The translations under genes and the position numbers were made by a program. Under the pieces are notes generated by a model. It was not told the origin of the DNA. It saw nothing but the letters and a program-made list of their open reading frames with translations, and did not search any database. DNA of 64,000 bases from Roseibium sp. (GTDB lineage: Bacteria; Pseudomonadota; Alphaproteobacteria; Rhizobiales; Stappiaceae). Where the stretch lies: assembly GCA_017643925.1 (NCBI GenBank), contig JAEPML010000010.1:124001-188000 (forward strand), given 5' to 3'. Of the stretch, positions 34,774 to 43,737 are shown one piece after another (position 1 is the first letter of the stretch; each line of letters opens with the position of its first letter).

Positions 34774-34805
34774 AAAAACCCCGCTGAAATCTCAGCGGGG
34801 TTTTT
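34774..34805. terminator. Bidirectional rho-independent terminator
   Basis: The perfect 9-bp stem CCCCGCTGA/TCAGCGGGG (34779-34787, 34792-34800) has a 4-nt loop. It is flanked by AAAAA on the left and TTTTT on the right, so it can end both the convergent PPOX gene and the lytic transglycosylase transcript. Confidence 0.9.
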
Positions 34806-34832
34806 GCTCACGACAATTGAATTTGTCGGAAA

Positions 34833-35450
34833 TCAGCTTGACGCCAGGATGCGTTTGACCTTGGAGCAATAACGGCGGCTCACCGGGTTCATACGCTTTG
34901 CGTAATGGCCCGCATTGTAGCGCAGGATGGTCCCGCACAGGTCGCCATTGGCCCGGTCATGGGCACCAGCCAGGTACTTCATGCCCCATTCCAGATTGGT
35001 TTCCGGATCATAGAGCGCTTTCGTCGAACCGCGATAACCGATACCGCGCGCCGTTGCCGGCTTGATTTGCATCAGACCCACCTCGCCTGCGCGACCACGG
35101 GCACGCGGATTGAAGTTGCTTTCCACTTCCACAACCGCCTTTGCGATCTTGACCGGCACGCCGTGCTTTGCAGCCGCCTTGCGGATGAGCTGGGAATACT
35201 TGTCCTTGCGAACCGGCGCACTGGCTGTCTTGGACTTCTTGGCGGTCGTGTTGCGCTTCGCAGTCGACCGTTTCTTGGACTTCGATTGCGTCTTGGTCTT
35301 CTTTACATCCTTGTTCTGCGTGTCCGCATCGATGATGTGCAGGATCGGGTCAGAACCGGACCCGGCCGCATGTGCAGTCGGAACAAATGTGGATGCTGCA
35401 TAGGCGAAAAGGCAAAGCGCCCCAGTGAGTTTTTTGAGTGACCGTAACAT
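34833..35450 (-). CDS. Secreted lytic transglycosylase (SLT domain)
   Basis: This 205-residue protein has a signal peptide (about 1-28, ending AHA). A strongly basic Lys/Thr/Ser stretch (about 48-85) may bind the wall or nucleic acid. The SLT domain has catalytic Glu at about 110 in VEVESNFNPRA, GLMQIKPATARGIGY and LRYNAGHY. It cleaves peptidoglycan glycan strands with formation of anhydro-MurNAc. Confidence 0.9.
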   Translation of the reverse strand: MLRSLKKLTGALCLFAYAASTFVPTAHAAGSGSDPILHIIDADTQNKDVKKTKTQSKSKKRSTAKRNTTAKKSKTASAPVRKDKYSQLIRKAAAKHGVPVKIAKAVVEVESNFNPRARGRAGEVGLMQIKPATARGIGYRGSTKALYDPETNLEWGMKYLAGAHDRANGDLCGTILRYNAGHYAKRMNPVSRRYCSKVKRILASS

Positions 35451-35745
35451 CTCGTCCAGCCCTTTTGGTTTTGTTGAAATTCAAATCTGGGCGGGAGAAA
35501 TGACTGAGCTATGGGACAAAAATGGGCGCTATCCAATCACGAATTATTTCAAATTATCTCCGAAAGTTACACAAATTCAGTACGATACTTTGTCAATTCC
35601 TGTAGTTTGTGGCAGAACTCTGATCGCTTTCAGGCAATCTATTGACCTTCCTCGGAACGACCGTGGCAAACCCTAAAATTTTTGTCATGCGCGATTTGTT
35701 GCGACGCAGCAATTTTGGCGACGTCCGCCCCCGGCAAGACAGCAC

Positions 35746-36510
35746 TCACGCGGAGAGGGACGGCAGCTTTCTCAAGAGAGCATTCAAGGTTTCGACCGTG
35801 GACTGATCGACGACACCATCAACCTTGTCCTGCCTGAAATGGCGTTGAAAGGCGGTGACAACCAATCGGGTCTGTTCATCGAACTCGCCGGAAATCTCGA
35901 CACCGTAACCAAAGAGCGCAAGCATCGACTGGACGGCTTCTACCGGTTGCCCTGTGTCCCCTTCCTGCATGAAGAGGCCTGTATCGATCCGCAAAGGCTT
36001 AACGTAGAGAGCGACACCTGCATCCGACAGCCTGTTCCAGGGAAAGAGTTCGCCCGGGTCCTCTTTGCGGTCGGGCGCAACATCGGAATGCGCGAGAACC
36101 ATCCAGGGAGGGATGGCATGACGTCGGCAAATGTCGGTTACCAGATCAGTCACAGCCTCAATCTGGGGCTCGGGAAAAGGCACATATCCGAATTCGTGAC
36201 CGGGGTTCACGATCTCTATGCCGATTGACCGGGAATTGATGTCGGTCTCGCCTTTCCAGAAGCTCCTGCCTGCATGCCAGGCGCGTCGCGCCTCCGGCAC
36301 ACATTGGAGAATGCGACCGTCCTCATAGATGAAATAGTGGGCCGAGACTTCAGCACGCGGATCACAAAGACGCTGAAGCGCTTCCTCTGCAGTTCTCATG
36401 CCGGTGTAGTGGAGAATGACCATGTCGATCGGCACATTTTCTGCCCGCTCACCATGGTTCGGCGACGGGTGCACCCTCGCCTTCAGGCCTGTGTCTGGCG
36501 TAACGCTCAT
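35746..36510 (-). CDS. N-acetylmuramoyl-L-alanine amidase with peptidoglycan-binding domain
   Basis: This 254-residue protein has an Amidase_2 domain with zinc ligands suggested by VILHYTG (H34) and HSDVAPDRKEDPG. A C-terminal PG_binding_1 domain follows (about 185-250, QSMLALFGYGVEISGEFDEQT). AmpD-like enzymes cut the L-Ala-MurNAc bond of muropeptides. No signal peptide is evident, which fits a cytoplasmic recycling role as in AmpD. Its start overlaps the stop of the upstream J-domain gene by 4 nt. Confidence 0.88.
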   Translation of the reverse strand: MSVTPDTGLKARVHPSPNHGERAENVPIDMVILHYTGMRTAEEALQRLCDPRAEVSAHYFIYEDGRILQCVPEARRAWHAGRSFWKGETDINSRSIGIEIVNPGHEFGYVPFPEPQIEAVTDLVTDICRRHAIPPWMVLAHSDVAPDRKEDPGELFPWNRLSDAGVALYVKPLRIDTGLFMQEGDTGQPVEAVQSMLALFGYGVEISGEFDEQTRLVVTAFQRHFRQDKVDGVVDQSTVETLNALLRKLPSLSA

Positions 36511-37199
36511 ATTCCCCGTTCCGCGCAGATCTGCGACCAGGCATTGTTGAGCGCGGCGAGCCGGTCATTGGCGATCCTGACGAACTCTTCCGGAACACCA
36601 CGTGCAATCAGGCGGTCCGGATGTGTTTCCTGAACCTCGCGCCTGTATTGGCTCTTGAGTTCAGCATCGCTTGCATCAGGCCCGATCCCCAGGACTTCAT
36701 AAGGATTGCCTTCGCTGCGGACGTGCCGGGCCAGCACCTTGCCGAATTCGCGCTCGTCCAGGCCAAAGAGTTCCGCCACTTTTGCCAGGTAGCCAATTTC
36801 GCTCTCGTGGACGACGCCATCCGCCTTCGCGATGTGAAAGAGGCCATCAAGGATGTCGAGCAGCGTCTTGTGGTCATAGGGAAAAAGATCGGCGAGTTTC
36901 TTGGCATAGACCTCGAAACCGGCGACGTCTTCCTGCGCAAGGTTGAACAACCGCGCGACGTTTCGCTCTTCCTTCGGCGGAACGTCAAACAACTCGCGGA
37001 AGGCCAGGATCTCGTCGGTCGTGACCACACCGTCGGCCTTGGCCATCTTTGCGGACAGAGCAATCATCGCAACTGTAAAGCCTACGCTATTGGTCCCGTC
37101 CGGACGCGCAAGCACGAGCTGCACCAGCCGGTCGACAACCTGGGCGCCGCCGGTTCCGATCGAGCTGACGATGCTGCCGATACTGCTCCAGACGCTCAA
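36507..37199 (-). CDS. TerB/J-domain protein, DjlA-like
   Basis: This 230-residue protein has a central TerB helical domain (about 40-140, with MAKADGVVTTDEILAFRELF and ADGVVHESEIGYL). A C-terminal J domain (about 165-228) carries the HPD triad in ETHPDRLIARG, so it should stimulate a DnaK-type chaperone. DjlA has an N-terminal membrane anchor; here the N-terminus is only weakly hydrophobic. It is coupled to the amidase gene. Confidence 0.85.
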   Translation of the reverse strand: MSVWSSIGSIVSSIGTGGAQVVDRLVQLVLARPDGTNSVGFTVAMIALSAKMAKADGVVTTDEILAFRELFDVPPKEERNVARLFNLAQEDVAGFEVYAKKLADLFPYDHKTLLDILDGLFHIAKADGVVHESEIGYLAKVAELFGLDEREFGKVLARHVRSEGNPYEVLGIGPDASDAELKSQYRREVQETHPDRLIARGVPEEFVRIANDRLAALNNAWSQICAERGI

Positions 37200-37454
37200 C
37201 GATCAGCTCCTGCGGAGATTGGTAACAGGGACGACCCCACTTTGCCGGTCTCTTTCAATTCGATTCACTCCCTCAATCACTCTTATCGGCACCTGCACGA
37301 TTTGACTAGGGAGACAGCTGGACGCAGCCGAATTCAACCGGCTGACATTAGCGATAACAATCATTCTGCCACGCACAAATCTCCCATTTCAATCAGCCCG
37401 GATTCATGTAGGTGAAAGGTTTTCCAACTAAAATCGATATTTCAAAATCGCAGA

Positions 37455-39671
37455 ATGGTACCGCGCCGGATGGCTGTCTCGCTAGCAAGAAGTAACATCG
37501 TCATTTTCTTCATATCCATGTCGCTGGTCCTCCTGCTGGCGCTGGGTGTGTATGCCAGCAAAGGTCTGCTTACCCATTGGCTACTGGTACGTGGGTTGGA
37601 GCAAGAATTCGTTCCGCAGGAAGCTAACCTCAAAACGGCACTGATCACAGCCGCAGAGAAAGCCTCGTCTGCAGTCGTTGTTCCCGGACTTCGCCTTTCC
37701 ACGCAGCCAACATCTCATGAAGAAAAGGCATCTTCGGACCTTCTTCGTTCGCTGCAAGACAGTCTCAAATTCGACAACGACAACGCGTCAATTCTTGATG
37801 CCGCCCTGGTTTTTCCGGGTGGGCAATCGGCCACTGCAACCGCCATAACCGGTTCCAACCTGGCTGATATCGACTGGGCCACGAAGCAATTACTGCTTTC
37901 GGGAGACGTTCTCCACGGCGCAGAGGAAGCCCTGAGGTCAGGGAAAAGCCTGACGGCCGTCCCCGATATGACGCTTCTTGGCAAGTTTGGAACCAACGCG
38001 GTTGTCGCCTATCGACCTGCAGACGCAGCTCCCGGCTCGCCCGGCCTGTTGATCCTGGTCGACCAGGCCGGGATCCTCGCAAGTCTCACTCCCTTGATCT
38101 GGTCCATCAGCGCTGCGATCGGCGGGCTTTGTCTCGCTTCCACGGTGTTTGCCGGAATTCTCTTGTGGCTGCGGTTTTACGACCAGGTCCGGACAAACCG
38201 GAACATTCAGTTCCTGGCCCATCACGATGCCCTGACAGGTCTGCCGAACAGAGCCGTTTTCAACGCCAGGCTCACGGAAGCGTTGCGCCTGTCGCAGGCA
38301 AAGGCCTCCAATCTCGGGGTCATGCTCATCGATGTCGACAAGTTCAAGGAAATCAACGACACCCATGGACACGGTGCCGGCGATGTCTTCCTGCAGATCG
38401 TCGGAGAACGGCTGAAGGCTGTTTTTGACGGTCACCTCGTGTCTCGGCTCTCCGGAGACGAATTTGCCGTCATGCTGACCTCCGTCTCCGATCCAGCGCG
38501 GCTGACAAAACTGGCTTCGCAGATGATTGCCGCCACGGAGGCCCCCTGCCGGATCGACGGGAAGGATCTGAAGATCTCCTTGTCGATCGGTGTCGCGCGG
38601 GCATCCGACGGATCCTGGCGCGCATCCAGGCTGCTCCATTGCGCCGATCTGGCCCTCTATCGGGCCAAACACAGCGGCCGTTCGACATTCTCCTGGTACA
38701 CGCCGAACCTCGATGCCGACGCCCAAAAGCGCAAGGAAGTGGAGGCTGGCCTGGTCAAGGCGCTCAAATTCGACCAGTTCAAGCTGGTCTATCAACCACA
38801 ATATGCTTTGCGCGATGGCAGCCTGACCGGATATGAGGCACTCATTCGCTGGGAGCATCCGACAAAAGGCAATATTAGACCGGATATCTTCATCCCCGTC
38901 GCTGAGGATACCGGGCAAATTGTCGAGATCGGCACCTGGGTGCTCAATCATGCATGCAAGGAAGCCGCGCTCTGGGAAAACAGCCAGCGCCGCGTCGCGG
39001 TCAATGTTTCACCCGCCCAGTTCATTGCCGGAGAAACCCAGAAACATGTGGCGCACGCTTTGCAAGCGTCAGGACTTGACCCGAGCCGCCTGGAGATCGA
39101 AATCACGGAGAGCTTGCTTATCTCAAACACGGACGGCGTCATTGAAACCTTGCGTCAGATCCATGAGATGGGCGTTTCCATTGCCATGGACGACTTCGGC
39201 ACCGGTTACTCGTCGCTCAGCTACTTGAGCCTGTTTCCGTTCGACAAGATCAAGATCGACAAGACCTTCATCACAAGCCTGGGCAAGGATCCGAGCACCG
39301 ATGCCATCGTGACCTCGATTATCGGCCTTGGCAGATCACTGGATGTATCCATCACCGCCGAAGGCGTGGAAACGGAGGAACAGGCGATCCTGTTGAGCGC
39401 GGCAGGCTGTGACCTGGTCCAGGGCTACATGTTTGGGAAACCGGATCTGATCTCGAAGCATGAAGCCGATTATCCGGTGTTTCCCCTGAACACGTCCGGC
39501 GGGTTCTGGTTCCCGCAACAAAACATGCGCAGCGGTAAATCCCCGAGGATAAAACTGTCGCCCACACTCGCCCGCAACGCCAAACTGGTCTCCGGTGCGG
39601 CAGATGTGCAGGACGGTGATGACCCGGCCGATCAGGATCAGACCCTGGAACCGGCAAGGTCTTCGGCCTGA
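37455..39671 (+). CDS. GGDEF-EAL cyclic-di-GMP signalling protein with CHASE-like periplasmic region
   Basis: This 738-residue inner-membrane protein has helices at about 12-34 and 215-237, flanking a periplasmic sensor of about 180 residues. The GGDEF domain reads SGDEF, so cyclase activity may be weak. The EAL domain has YEALIRW, DDFGTGYSS and AEGVETEEQ and looks like an active phosphodiesterase. An ATG at 37470 is an alternative start. It converges on arsH, the two stops being 2 nt apart. Confidence 0.92.
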   Translation: MVPRRMAVSLARSNIVIFFISMSLVLLLALGVYASKGLLTHWLLVRGLEQEFVPQEANLKTALITAAEKASSAVVVPGLRLSTQPTSHEEKASSDLLRSLQDSLKFDNDNASILDAALVFPGGQSATATAITGSNLADIDWATKQLLLSGDVLHGAEEALRSGKSLTAVPDMTLLGKFGTNAVVAYRPADAAPGSPGLLILVDQAGILASLTPLIWSISAAIGGLCLASTVFAGILLWLRFYDQVRTNRNIQFLAHHDALTGLPNRAVFNARLTEALRLSQAKASNLGVMLIDVDKFKEINDTHGHGAGDVFLQIVGERLKAVFDGHLVSRLSGDEFAVMLTSVSDPARLTKLASQMIAATEAPCRIDGKDLKISLSIGVARASDGSWRASRLLHCADLALYRAKHSGRSTFSWYTPNLDADAQKRKEVEAGLVKALKFDQFKLVYQPQYALRDGSLTGYEALIRWEHPTKGNIRPDIFIPVAEDTGQIVEIGTWVLNHACKEAALWENSQRRVAVNVSPAQFIAGETQKHVAHALQASGLDPSRLEIEITESLLISNTDGVIETLRQIHEMGVSIAMDDFGTGYSSLSYLSLFPFDKIKIDKTFITSLGKDPSTDAIVTSIIGLGRSLDVSITAEGVETEEQAILLSAAGCDLVQGYMFGKPDLISKHEADYPVFPLNTSGGFWFPQQNMRSGKSPRIKLSPTLARNAKLVSGAADVQDGDDPADQDQTLEPARSSA

Positions 39672-39673
39672 TC

Positions 39674-40414
39674 TTACCGAGTGACGCCGGCTGCCGCCTT
39701 CGAGGCTTCACTCCGTTTTTCCCTTTGAGCCTTGCGCTCTGAATAGCGGTCGACGAGATAGTCGGAACGTCCGCGCACGAGAAGCGTGAACTTCACCAAT
39801 TCCTCGATGACATCGACAACGCGGTCGTAAAGCGGTGAGGGTTTCATGCGACCGTCTTCGTCGAATTCCGTATACGCCTTGGGAACGGATGATTGATTGG
39901 GAATGGTCACCATCCGCATCCAGCGCCCGAGAACGCGCATCTGGTTGAGGGCATTGAAGGATTGCGACCCGCCAGACACCTGCATAAGCGCCAGAACCTT
40001 GCCCTGGGTTGGCCGGATCGCCCCTTCGCTAAGCGGGATCCAGTCTATCTGCGATTTCAGGATACCCGTCATCGACCCATGACGTTCAGGCGAACACCAC
40101 ACATGTGCTTCCGACCAGGCGCAGAGATCGCGCAGTTCGCGGACCTTCGGATGGGTAGTGTCTGCATCGTCGGGAAGCGGCAGACCGGAGGGATCGAAGA
40201 TCCTGGTCTCGGCGCCGTACATCTTCAAAAGCCGTTCCGCCTCCTGGACCAGGAATCGGCTATAGGACCGCTCACGAAGTGACCCGTACAACAGCAGTAC
40301 GCGGGGCGCATGCCCCCTGTCGCCCGATGCGACAAGCTGCTCACTTGCGACGGGTTGGAGATCTTCAGCGCTTACATTCCAAAGGTCATTTCCGTCTGGA
40401 TCCAAGTCAGGCAT
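39674..40414 (-). CDS. arsH: ArsH, NADPH-dependent FMN reductase of arsenic resistance
   Basis: This 246-residue flavodoxin-fold protein has [15 protein letters not shown] for FMN phosphate binding, [21 protein letters not shown] and [16 protein letters not shown]. ArsH is known to oxidise trivalent organoarsenicals. The start at 40414 (MPDLDPDGN) overlaps the arsC stop by 8 nt; the frame upstream to 40537 lies inside arsC and is not plausible. Confidence 0.93.
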   Translation of the reverse strand: MPDLDPDGNDLWNVSAEDLQPVASEQLVASGDRGHAPRVLLLYGSLRERSYSRFLVQEAERLLKMYGAETRIFDPSGLPLPDDADTTHPKVRELRDLCAWSEAHVWCSPERHGSMTGILKSQIDWIPLSEGAIRPTQGKVLALMQVSGGSQSFNALNQMRVLGRWMRMVTIPNQSSVPKAYTEFDEDGRMKPSPLYDRVVDVIEELVKFTLLVRGRSDYLVDRYSERKAQREKRSEASKAAAGVTR

Positions 40415-40820
40415 TCGTTTCTCCGGAGGAAACCACCTGGCCATCTTCCTTGGTGAAGGATCCGATATCTGCCGGCAGCAATTCCATAACGGCTTCTGAC
40501 GGGCGGCACAGGCGGACACCCTTTTCGGTGACGACAACCGGCCTGTTGATCAGGATCGGATGTTCCATCATGAAGTCGATCAACTCGTCATCCGTCCACT
40601 TGTCGTCGCCGAGGCCAAGTTCGTCATAGGGCGTGCCTTTCTGGCGCAGCAGATCACGAACGGGTATTCCCATCCGTGCAATGAGATCGACCAGCGTTTC
40701 CCGGCTTGGAGGTGTCTTCAGGTATTCGATCACTTCCGGCTCCACGCCTGCTTCCCGGATCATTGCAAGCGTGTTGCGGGACGTGCCGCATTTCGGGTTG
40801 TGGTAGATTGTGATGGACAT
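40407..40820 (-). CDS. arsC: Arsenate reductase ArsC (glutaredoxin type)
   Basis: This 137-residue protein reduces arsenate to arsenite with glutathione and glutaredoxin. The N-terminal [14 protein letters not shown] carries the catalytic Cys at about residue 11. The arginines expected later are in [18 protein letters not shown]. It is the middle gene of arsRCH. Confidence 0.95.
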   Translation of the reverse strand: MSITIYHNPKCGTSRNTLAMIREAGVEPEVIEYLKTPPSRETLVDLIARMGIPVRDLLRQKGTPYDELGLGDDKWTDDELIDFMMEHPILINRPVVVTEKGVRLCRPSEAVMELLPADIGSFTKEDGQVVSSGETNA

Positions 40821-40853
40821 TTTGAGAGTTCCCGTAAGGCGCCCGCAGGCAGG

Positions 40854-41171
40854 TCAGTCAGTGTTGGAAAATCCGCAGATCGCCGGGTTTTTGCCGCAGC
40901 AATCGTCGATCAGAAAACTCAGAAGTGCCCGCATGCGCGCTTGGTTGACAGCATAAAGCACCCTCCTGCCCTCCTTGCGTGTCGCCAGAAAGCCCGCCCG
41001 TTCCAGGGTGGTGAGATGAAAGGACATCCGCGTCGGTGACACATCAAGGTGCTCGGCAATCTCACCGGACGGCATCCCCTCCCCGCCGCACGTCATCAAC
41101 AGGCGAAAGGCAGCAAGACGGTCTTCCTGGGCAAGCGCGCCCAGCGCTGAAACGGCATCCTGATTTTCCAT
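40854..41171 (-). CDS. arsR: ArsR-family repressor
   Basis: This protein of about 105 aa has a winged helix with LDVSPTRMSFHLTTLERAGFL. The metal site is not the classical ELCVCDL; instead a C-terminal cluster CC-X6-C (DDCCGKNPAICG) is seen, resembling the C-terminal cysteine type known from Acidithiobacillus ArsR. The ATG at 41171 is chosen over an in-frame TTG at 41186. It heads the arsRCH group. Confidence 0.88.
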   Translation of the reverse strand: MENQDAVSALGALAQEDRLAAFRLLMTCGGEGMPSGEIAEHLDVSPTRMSFHLTTLERAGFLATRKEGRRVLYAVNQARMRALLSFLIDDCCGKNPAICGFSNTD

Positions 41172-41181
41172 AATTCGATTA

Positions 41182-41197
41182 TACAAGAATTATTGTA
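41182..41197. promoter_or_regulatory. Probable ArsR operator
   Basis: The inverted repeat TACAA-GAATTA-TTGTA lies 10-25 nt upstream of arsR in an AT-rich patch, the usual position for an autorepressed ars promoter. Binding is inferred from position only. Confidence 0.5.
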
Positions 41198-41241
41198 ATA
41201 TTTAAGTGACAGAATGTCGCCTTCGGCGCCGTCATCGCAAT

Positions 41242-41778
41242 TCACATGGCTGCTGCCGCGCGTGCCGCCTGATCGTAATTGCCCGAAACGAGACGCAGTG
41301 TGGCCGCAAGGCGGGACAGTTCGCCTTCATCAAGACCGAGCGTTTTCATCGGCTCGACCAGCAGCGCTTCACGCAGCCTTCGGTATTCCAGGCAAGCTTC
41401 TTCACCGGCTGGCGTGATTTCCGCCGTCTTCTCTTTGCCCCTGCGTCCGGAGGCAATCAGGCCTGCCTTTTCGAGTTTTTTGAGCGCATAGGTGACGGTG
41501 TGGGTGTCTTCGATATTCAGCACCAGGCAGATATCGGAAAGGGTTTTTGCGCGCCCCCGGTGGTTCACCGAGTGCAAGACAAGGACATCAAGTGGTCCAA
41601 GTCCCTCCGAGCCGCTGGCCGCTATGCAGCGGACCATCCAGCGATGGTAGGCATTGACCATCATTGTGACGGCAAATTCGATTTCCGAAAGCGCGGGCAT
41701 GGCGCCGGAGGCAAGATGAGCGGCGGATACCACAGGGCCGATTGGGGCATCGGGCTTGGGGGCTTTTTTCTCCGTCAA
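41242..41778 (-). CDS. MarR-type winged-helix regulator
   Basis: This 178-residue protein carries a winged helix: LGPLDVLVLHSVNHRG, then the recognition helix near SDICLVLNIEDTHTVTYALKKLEKAGLI, then a wing with RRGKEKTAEITPAG. The start is a TTG at 41778 with GGAGG 8 nt upstream. It lies 27 nt downstream of the TRAP permease gene in the same direction and may regulate it; this is inferred from position. Confidence 0.8.
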   Translation of the reverse strand: MTEKKAPKPDAPIGPVVSAAHLASGAMPALSEIEFAVTMMVNAYHRWMVRCIAASGSEGLGPLDVLVLHSVNHRGRAKTLSDICLVLNIEDTHTVTYALKKLEKAGLIASGRRGKEKTAEITPAGEEACLEYRRLREALLVEPMKTLGLDEGELSRLAATLRLVSGNYDQAARAAAAM

Positions 41779-41805
41779 TATCTGAACCTCCGGCGCTTGA
41801 CATGA

Positions 41806-43110
41806 TCAGTTGCTCAACATCGTCTGTGGCAACCAAAGAGCCAAGCCCGGAAATGCGACAATCAGCACGACAGCCAGGATCATCAACAGGAAGAAGGGCA
41901 ACGCCATTCGCGCAACAGAGAATATGTTTCTCCCCGTCATACCCTGAAGCACGAACAAATTGAAACCAACCGGTGGCGTGATCTGGCTCATTTCGACAAC
42001 GAGAACCAGATAGATGCCGAACCAGATCAGGTCCATCCCCGCCTGCTCGACCATCGGAAGGATCACCGACGTCGTCAGAACCACGACCGAAATCCCGTCA
42101 AGGAAACAGCCGAGAACCACGAAGAACAGGGTCAATGCGATCAGAAGCGCATAGGGCGACAGGTCGAGCGCACCGATCCAGCCCGCCAGTTCCCTCGGGA
42201 TGCCCGTGTAACCCATGGCCACGGTGAGGAAGGCTGCACCGGCCAGGATAAACGCAATCATGCAGGACGTGCGTGTCGCGCCCATCAATGCATCAACAAA
42301 ACTGCGCCTGTTCAGCGTGCCGCTGACCCAGGACAACAGCAGGGACAATAGGACCCCGATGGCTGCGGCCTCTGTAGGTGAAGCCAATCCGGCATAGATC
42401 GACCCGATAACACCAATGATCAAGCCGATCACGGGGAACAGTCGGCGAGTGGCCCGAACCCGTTCGACAAAGGGAATTGCGTATTCCTTCGCCGGCATTT
42501 TGTCCCTGTTGAGCAGGGACCAGAGCCCGACATAGCCCATGAACAAGATGCAGAGCATTGCCCCGGGCAGGACACCGGCCATGAAGAGGCGTGCGATCGA
42601 CTGCTCCGTCGCTGCCCCATAGACGATCAGGATGATGGATGGCGGGATCAGCAGCCCCAGCGTCCCCGAACCGGCGAGGGTTCCGATGGCAATGCGTTCG
42701 TCATAGCCACGTTGTTTCAGCTCCGGCAGCGACATGCGGCCGATTGTGGCGGTGGTTGCCGCGGACGATCCCGAGACAGCTGCAAAGATGCCGCATCCCA
42801 GAATGTTCACGTGCAGGAGCCGACCTGGAAGGTTGCGCATCCAGGGCGAGAGACCGGTGAACATGTCCTCCGACAGACGGGACCGGAAGAGGATCTCGCC
42901 CATCCAGATGAACATCGGCAACGCCGTCAGGTCCCAGCTGTTGGCAGCACCCCACACTGTCGTCGCCATCACCGGCCCGGCAGGGACAGACACAAGCGTC
43001 ATGATCGTGGCCAGCGCCACGGCAAAGAGCGCAACGGCAACCCAGATGCCGGTCGCAAGGGCCGCCAGCATGCCAAGGCCAAGAAAAAATGCGATCAACG
43101 AGAGGTCCAT
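41806..43110 (-). CDS. TRAP transporter large permease subunit (DctM)
   Basis: This 434-residue protein with about 12 membrane helices is the sodium-coupled permease of a tripartite ATP-independent transporter. It has the family segments FLILLGMLAALATG-like FFLGLGMLAALATG, SGSSAATTATIGRMSLPELKQRGYD and LLIPPSIILIVYG. Its ATG overlaps the stop of the small subunit by one base. Clusters with DctQ and DctP. Confidence 0.95.
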   Translation of the reverse strand: MDLSLIAFFLGLGMLAALATGIWVAVALFAVALATIMTLVSVPAGPVMATTVWGAANSWDLTALPMFIWMGEILFRSRLSEDMFTGLSPWMRNLPGRLLHVNILGCGIFAAVSGSSAATTATIGRMSLPELKQRGYDERIAIGTLAGSGTLGLLIPPSIILIVYGAATEQSIARLFMAGVLPGAMLCILFMGYVGLWSLLNRDKMPAKEYAIPFVERVRATRRLFPVIGLIIGVIGSIYAGLASPTEAAAIGVLLSLLLSWVSGTLNRRSFVDALMGATRTSCMIAFILAGAAFLTVAMGYTGIPRELAGWIGALDLSPYALLIALTLFFVVLGCFLDGISVVVLTTSVILPMVEQAGMDLIWFGIYLVLVVEMSQITPPVGFNLFVLQGMTGRNIFSVARMALPFFLLMILAVVLIVAFPGLALWLPQTMLSN

Positions 43111-43667
43111 TATTCTTTCCCCTCGATCAGGTCTTCCTTGACGACCGTTTCAAAACTCGGGCCCTGTCCGCGCAGGGAGACGATCAGGTCGTCGAGCAAG
43201 GCAACGGCAAAGACGAACAGGCCGGTAGTCATCACTGCCTGCGGGATGACAAGAGGTATGGGAATAATACCGAATGAGACCTCGTTGTAGGTGTAGCTGT
43301 CGACCGCGAGCCATCCGGCATGCCAGGTGAAATAGGCGGCCAAACACAGGGCCACCAGCGTGGTCCAGATATTGAGAACCCGCGCCACGGAACCTGGAGC
43401 GGCCTGCAGCAGAATGGAGACCCGGATATGGTCGCCATTCCGCAATGTGCCTGCCAGGGCCATAAAGGAAGCACCGACCAGCAGGAAACCGGCGATTTCG
43501 GCCAAGGACGGCACCTGAAGCCCGAAAGGCTCCAGTCCGACGCGGACCAGTGCGCCGTCAATCAGACGTCCCGCCACCTGCAGTACTACAAGGCTGGCGA
43601 TCACGACCAGGCAACACGCGGCAAGGACCGTTGATGCCTGATAGAGTGAATTCAGAGCTTTCCGCAT
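43110..43667 (-). CDS. TRAP transporter small permease subunit (DctQ)
   Basis: This 185-residue protein has four membrane helices and the DctQ segment EIAGFLLVGASFMALAGTLRNGDHIRV, the usual arrangement for the small subunit. It lies between DctP and DctM. Confidence 0.93.
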   Translation of the reverse strand: MRKALNSLYQASTVLAACCLVVIASLVVLQVAGRLIDGALVRVGLEPFGLQVPSLAEIAGFLLVGASFMALAGTLRNGDHIRVSILLQAAPGSVARVLNIWTTLVALCLAAYFTWHAGWLAVDSYTYNEVSFGIIPIPLVIPQAVMTTGLFVFAVALLDDLIVSLRGQGPSFETVVKEDLIEGKE

Positions 43668-43700
43668 CGGTTCCCCCCACCGAATTTGCAGCTGAAAATG

Positions 43701-43725
43701 AAAAACGCCGGGTTTTCACCCGGCG
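43701..43725 (-). terminator. Hairpin between dctP- and dctQ-like genes
   Basis: The perfect 8-bp stem CGCCGGGT/ACCCGGCG (43706-43713, 43718-43725) has loop TTTC and is followed on the minus strand by TTTTT. It should partly stop transcription after the binding protein, giving more DctP than membrane subunits. Confidence 0.8.
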
Positions 43726-43737
43726 CTTTCGTCAAGT

